NCBI GenBank assembly: GCA_029856625.1
Contig: JAHKLG010000084.1
Span: 1 to 6,305, forward strand
Length of the DNA stretch: 6,305 nucleotides
Source of the DNA: Candidatus Njordarchaeota archaeon
GTDB taxonomy: Archaea > Asgardarchaeota > Njordarchaeia > Njordarchaeales > Njordarchaeaceae
Direction: 5' to 3'
Shown here piece by piece: positions 5,016 through 6,305 of this stretch. Numbering within the stretch: position 1 is the stretch's first letter; the number at the start of each line of letters is the position of its first letter. The position numbers were made by a program, and so were the translations under genes. Below the pieces are notes generated by a model that saw nothing but the letters and a program-made list of their open reading frames with translations, was not told the DNA's origin and made no database searches.

Positions 5016-6305
5016 TTAATTTGTGGTGAATATCCATACATAATCATTTTCGTATATTAACCTATAATGGGGAGATGATAGAAACGCCTGCAAATCCACT
5101 TTAATAGGCTTCATCCACCATTCATACTCCGCACCATACAAGATCATACTTCGTGTTATTACCAAATAACAATCCATTGGTGGTGGCTCATTAGGATCAG
5201 GAATTTTCATCGCATATGCTGGGAAGCCAGTAATGTATTCAGCCATCGCTCTCATTCTTAGATCGGTTATAATGGGCTTCATGGGTTGTTTAGACAACCA
5301 TTTTAAAGCCTCGTACTCCTGAGGATAATACTGCATATCAAATCCAAAAACATAATCTGGTGGTGGATAAGCGGTTATTACAAGGAAAACTAAGAGAAGG
5401 ATAATTATAGTTTTTCCAGTCTTACTCTCCTTATACGTTAATGTGGCGGATATTGTGAGAGCTGGAAGAAGGATCCCTAGATGCCTAGAGACTGGAAGTG
5501 CGGGGCCAACAATAAGCAGGCTGAATAAGATTGAGAGTCCGATAGCAATTATCCAGCTCTTTATAAAGTCATGATTCTTTGTAATATTAACAGCTCCCAA
5601 AATGCTGAGTATTAAGTTAGGTAAATAAAACAAAATTATGTTAAGGGAGAACTGGTGCTGAGTTGAAGGCACGCCGTAAAGAGAAAAATATAAAAAAGTT
5701 CCACTGATGATGGCCAGAGACATTATTATTTTTCCTTTATAACCAAAAAAATTTATAGGAAGCTTTATAGGAAGGCTCGGGAGTTTTAAGAAGATGATTA
5801 CACATAGGAAGAAAGTAATGATAAAAGATCCTAATATTATGGGGTTCCATATCCATGGGGGCAGATGTATCAGGGCGTATTTTAGAGTACCACAGCGGTA
5901 AAACCATATCAGGGAACTAATTAGATAAAATAACCAAGATAAGAGGAATTTCCACTCGCCTTTTCTCAATAGGGCGAATGCGTAGATAAGAGTCGTTAGG
6001 AGAAAGAGATAAGTGATGAGTGGGTGAGAGAGAAGAAGAAGCGGAAATAAGATAATGGATAGTGCATATTTTCTCCTGATAATGAGTAATGATTCTATAA
6101 TATATAGGAGAACGGCTAATGCTTCTGGGAAGAAAACATTCTCGGCAAGCAGGAATATGTTGGAGGAGGAGAGGAGAGCACCCGCTATAATGGATACCTT
6201 ATTATTCTTCGTCACTTCTCTCGCTAGAAAGAATGTGGCCAAAGCGATTAAGAATGTGTTAATAGAAGCAGTCAAGGCAGCAGCAAAGGGAGTTGTTATG
6301 CCTAA
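5016..6305 (-). CDS. Multi-spanning GT-C-type membrane glycosyltransferase, partial
   Basis: The frame runs without a stop from the right edge to the TAA at 5016-5018, so this is the last 429 residues of a longer protein. The TTG at 6275 is internal, not a start. About ten or eleven hydrophobic segments span residues 10 to 313, separated by short basic loops such as RRKY and LRKGEWK. A hydrophilic domain of about 115 residues follows (about 314-429) and contains EYEALKWLSKQP, ITDLRMRAMAEYITG and the ending YVWIFTTN. This design, many helices then a soluble domain with an EALKWL-like start, is typical of archaeal PMT/ArnT/STT3-like GT-C proteins, which use polyprenyl-phosphate sugars and work at the outer face of the membrane. 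An SHPLITY motif after the fourth segment and a conserved-looking RHLGILLPAL (274-283) fit this. The catalytic acidic residue of GT-C enzymes lies in the first external loop, outside the window, so the enzyme class and activity cannot be confirmed. Its promoter is also outside. Confidence 0.7.
   Translation of the reverse strand, partial: LGITTPFAAALTASINTFLIALATFFLAREVTKNNKVSIIAGALLSSSNIFLLAENVFFPEALAVLLYIIESLLIIRRKYALSIILFPLLLLSHPLITYLFLLTTLIYAFALLRKGEWKFLLSWLFYLISSLIWFYRCGTLKYALIHLPPWIWNPIILGSFIITFFLCVIIFLKLPSLPIKLPINFFGYKGKIIMSLAIISGTFLYFSLYGVPSTQHQFSLNIILFYLPNLILSILGAVNITKNHDFIKSWIIAIGLSILFSLLIVGPALPVSRHLGILLPALTISATLTYKESKTGKTIIILLLVFLVITAYPPPDYVFGFDMQYYPQEYEALKWLSKQPMKPIITDLRMRAMAEYITGFPAYAMKIPDPNEPPPMDCYLVITRSMILYGAEYEWWMKPIKVDLQAFLSSPHYRLIYENDYVWIFTTN

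Overview
The window looks like chromosomal DNA from a thermophilic archaeon, probably of the Thermoproteota/TACK side; that placement is an inference. The signs are an aldehyde:ferredoxin oxidoreductase (AOR) very like the Pyrococcus furiosus enzyme, Arg codons that are almost all AGA/AGG with frequent ATA for Ile, TATA-like boxes upstream of genes, TTG/GTG starts, and Shine-Dalgarno matches to the archaeal 16S 3' end. GC content is roughly 40% by eye.

Layout from left to right: positions 1-274 hold no gene I can defend and begin with about 100 bases of very odd composition. A plus-strand APH/choline-kinase-like small-molecule kinase follows (275-1144). It converges on a minus-strand tungsten-type AOR (1309-3141). 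Upstream of the AOR on the same strand lies a nucleotidyltransferase-domain protein (3318-4106). The AOR has its own promoter region, so the two are probably not one tight operon. A 60-80 bp divergent promoter region separates the nucleotidyltransferase from a plus-strand HAD-superfamily hydrolase (4190-4933). The HAD gene converges, across an inverted-repeat terminator region, on a multi-spanning membrane protein of GT-C glycosyltransferase type (minus, 5016 to beyond 6305). The N-terminus of that protein is outside the window.

The genes alternate in strand (+ - - + -) and every junction is convergent, divergent or well spaced, so each is probably its own transcription unit. I see no shared pathway: the AOR would oxidise aldehydes and reduce ferredoxin, the membrane protein would glycosylate lipids or surface proteins, and the kinase, nucleotidyltransferase and HAD protein have unknown substrates. 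There is no CRISPR array, transposon, tRNA or rRNA, and I found no convincing new multi-gene system. The points most worth a second look are the AOR lacking the residues that hold the subunit-bridging metal in P. furiosus AOR, the palindrome lying on its promoter, the nested inverted repeats between the HAD and glycosyltransferase genes, and the adenine-free tract at the left edge.
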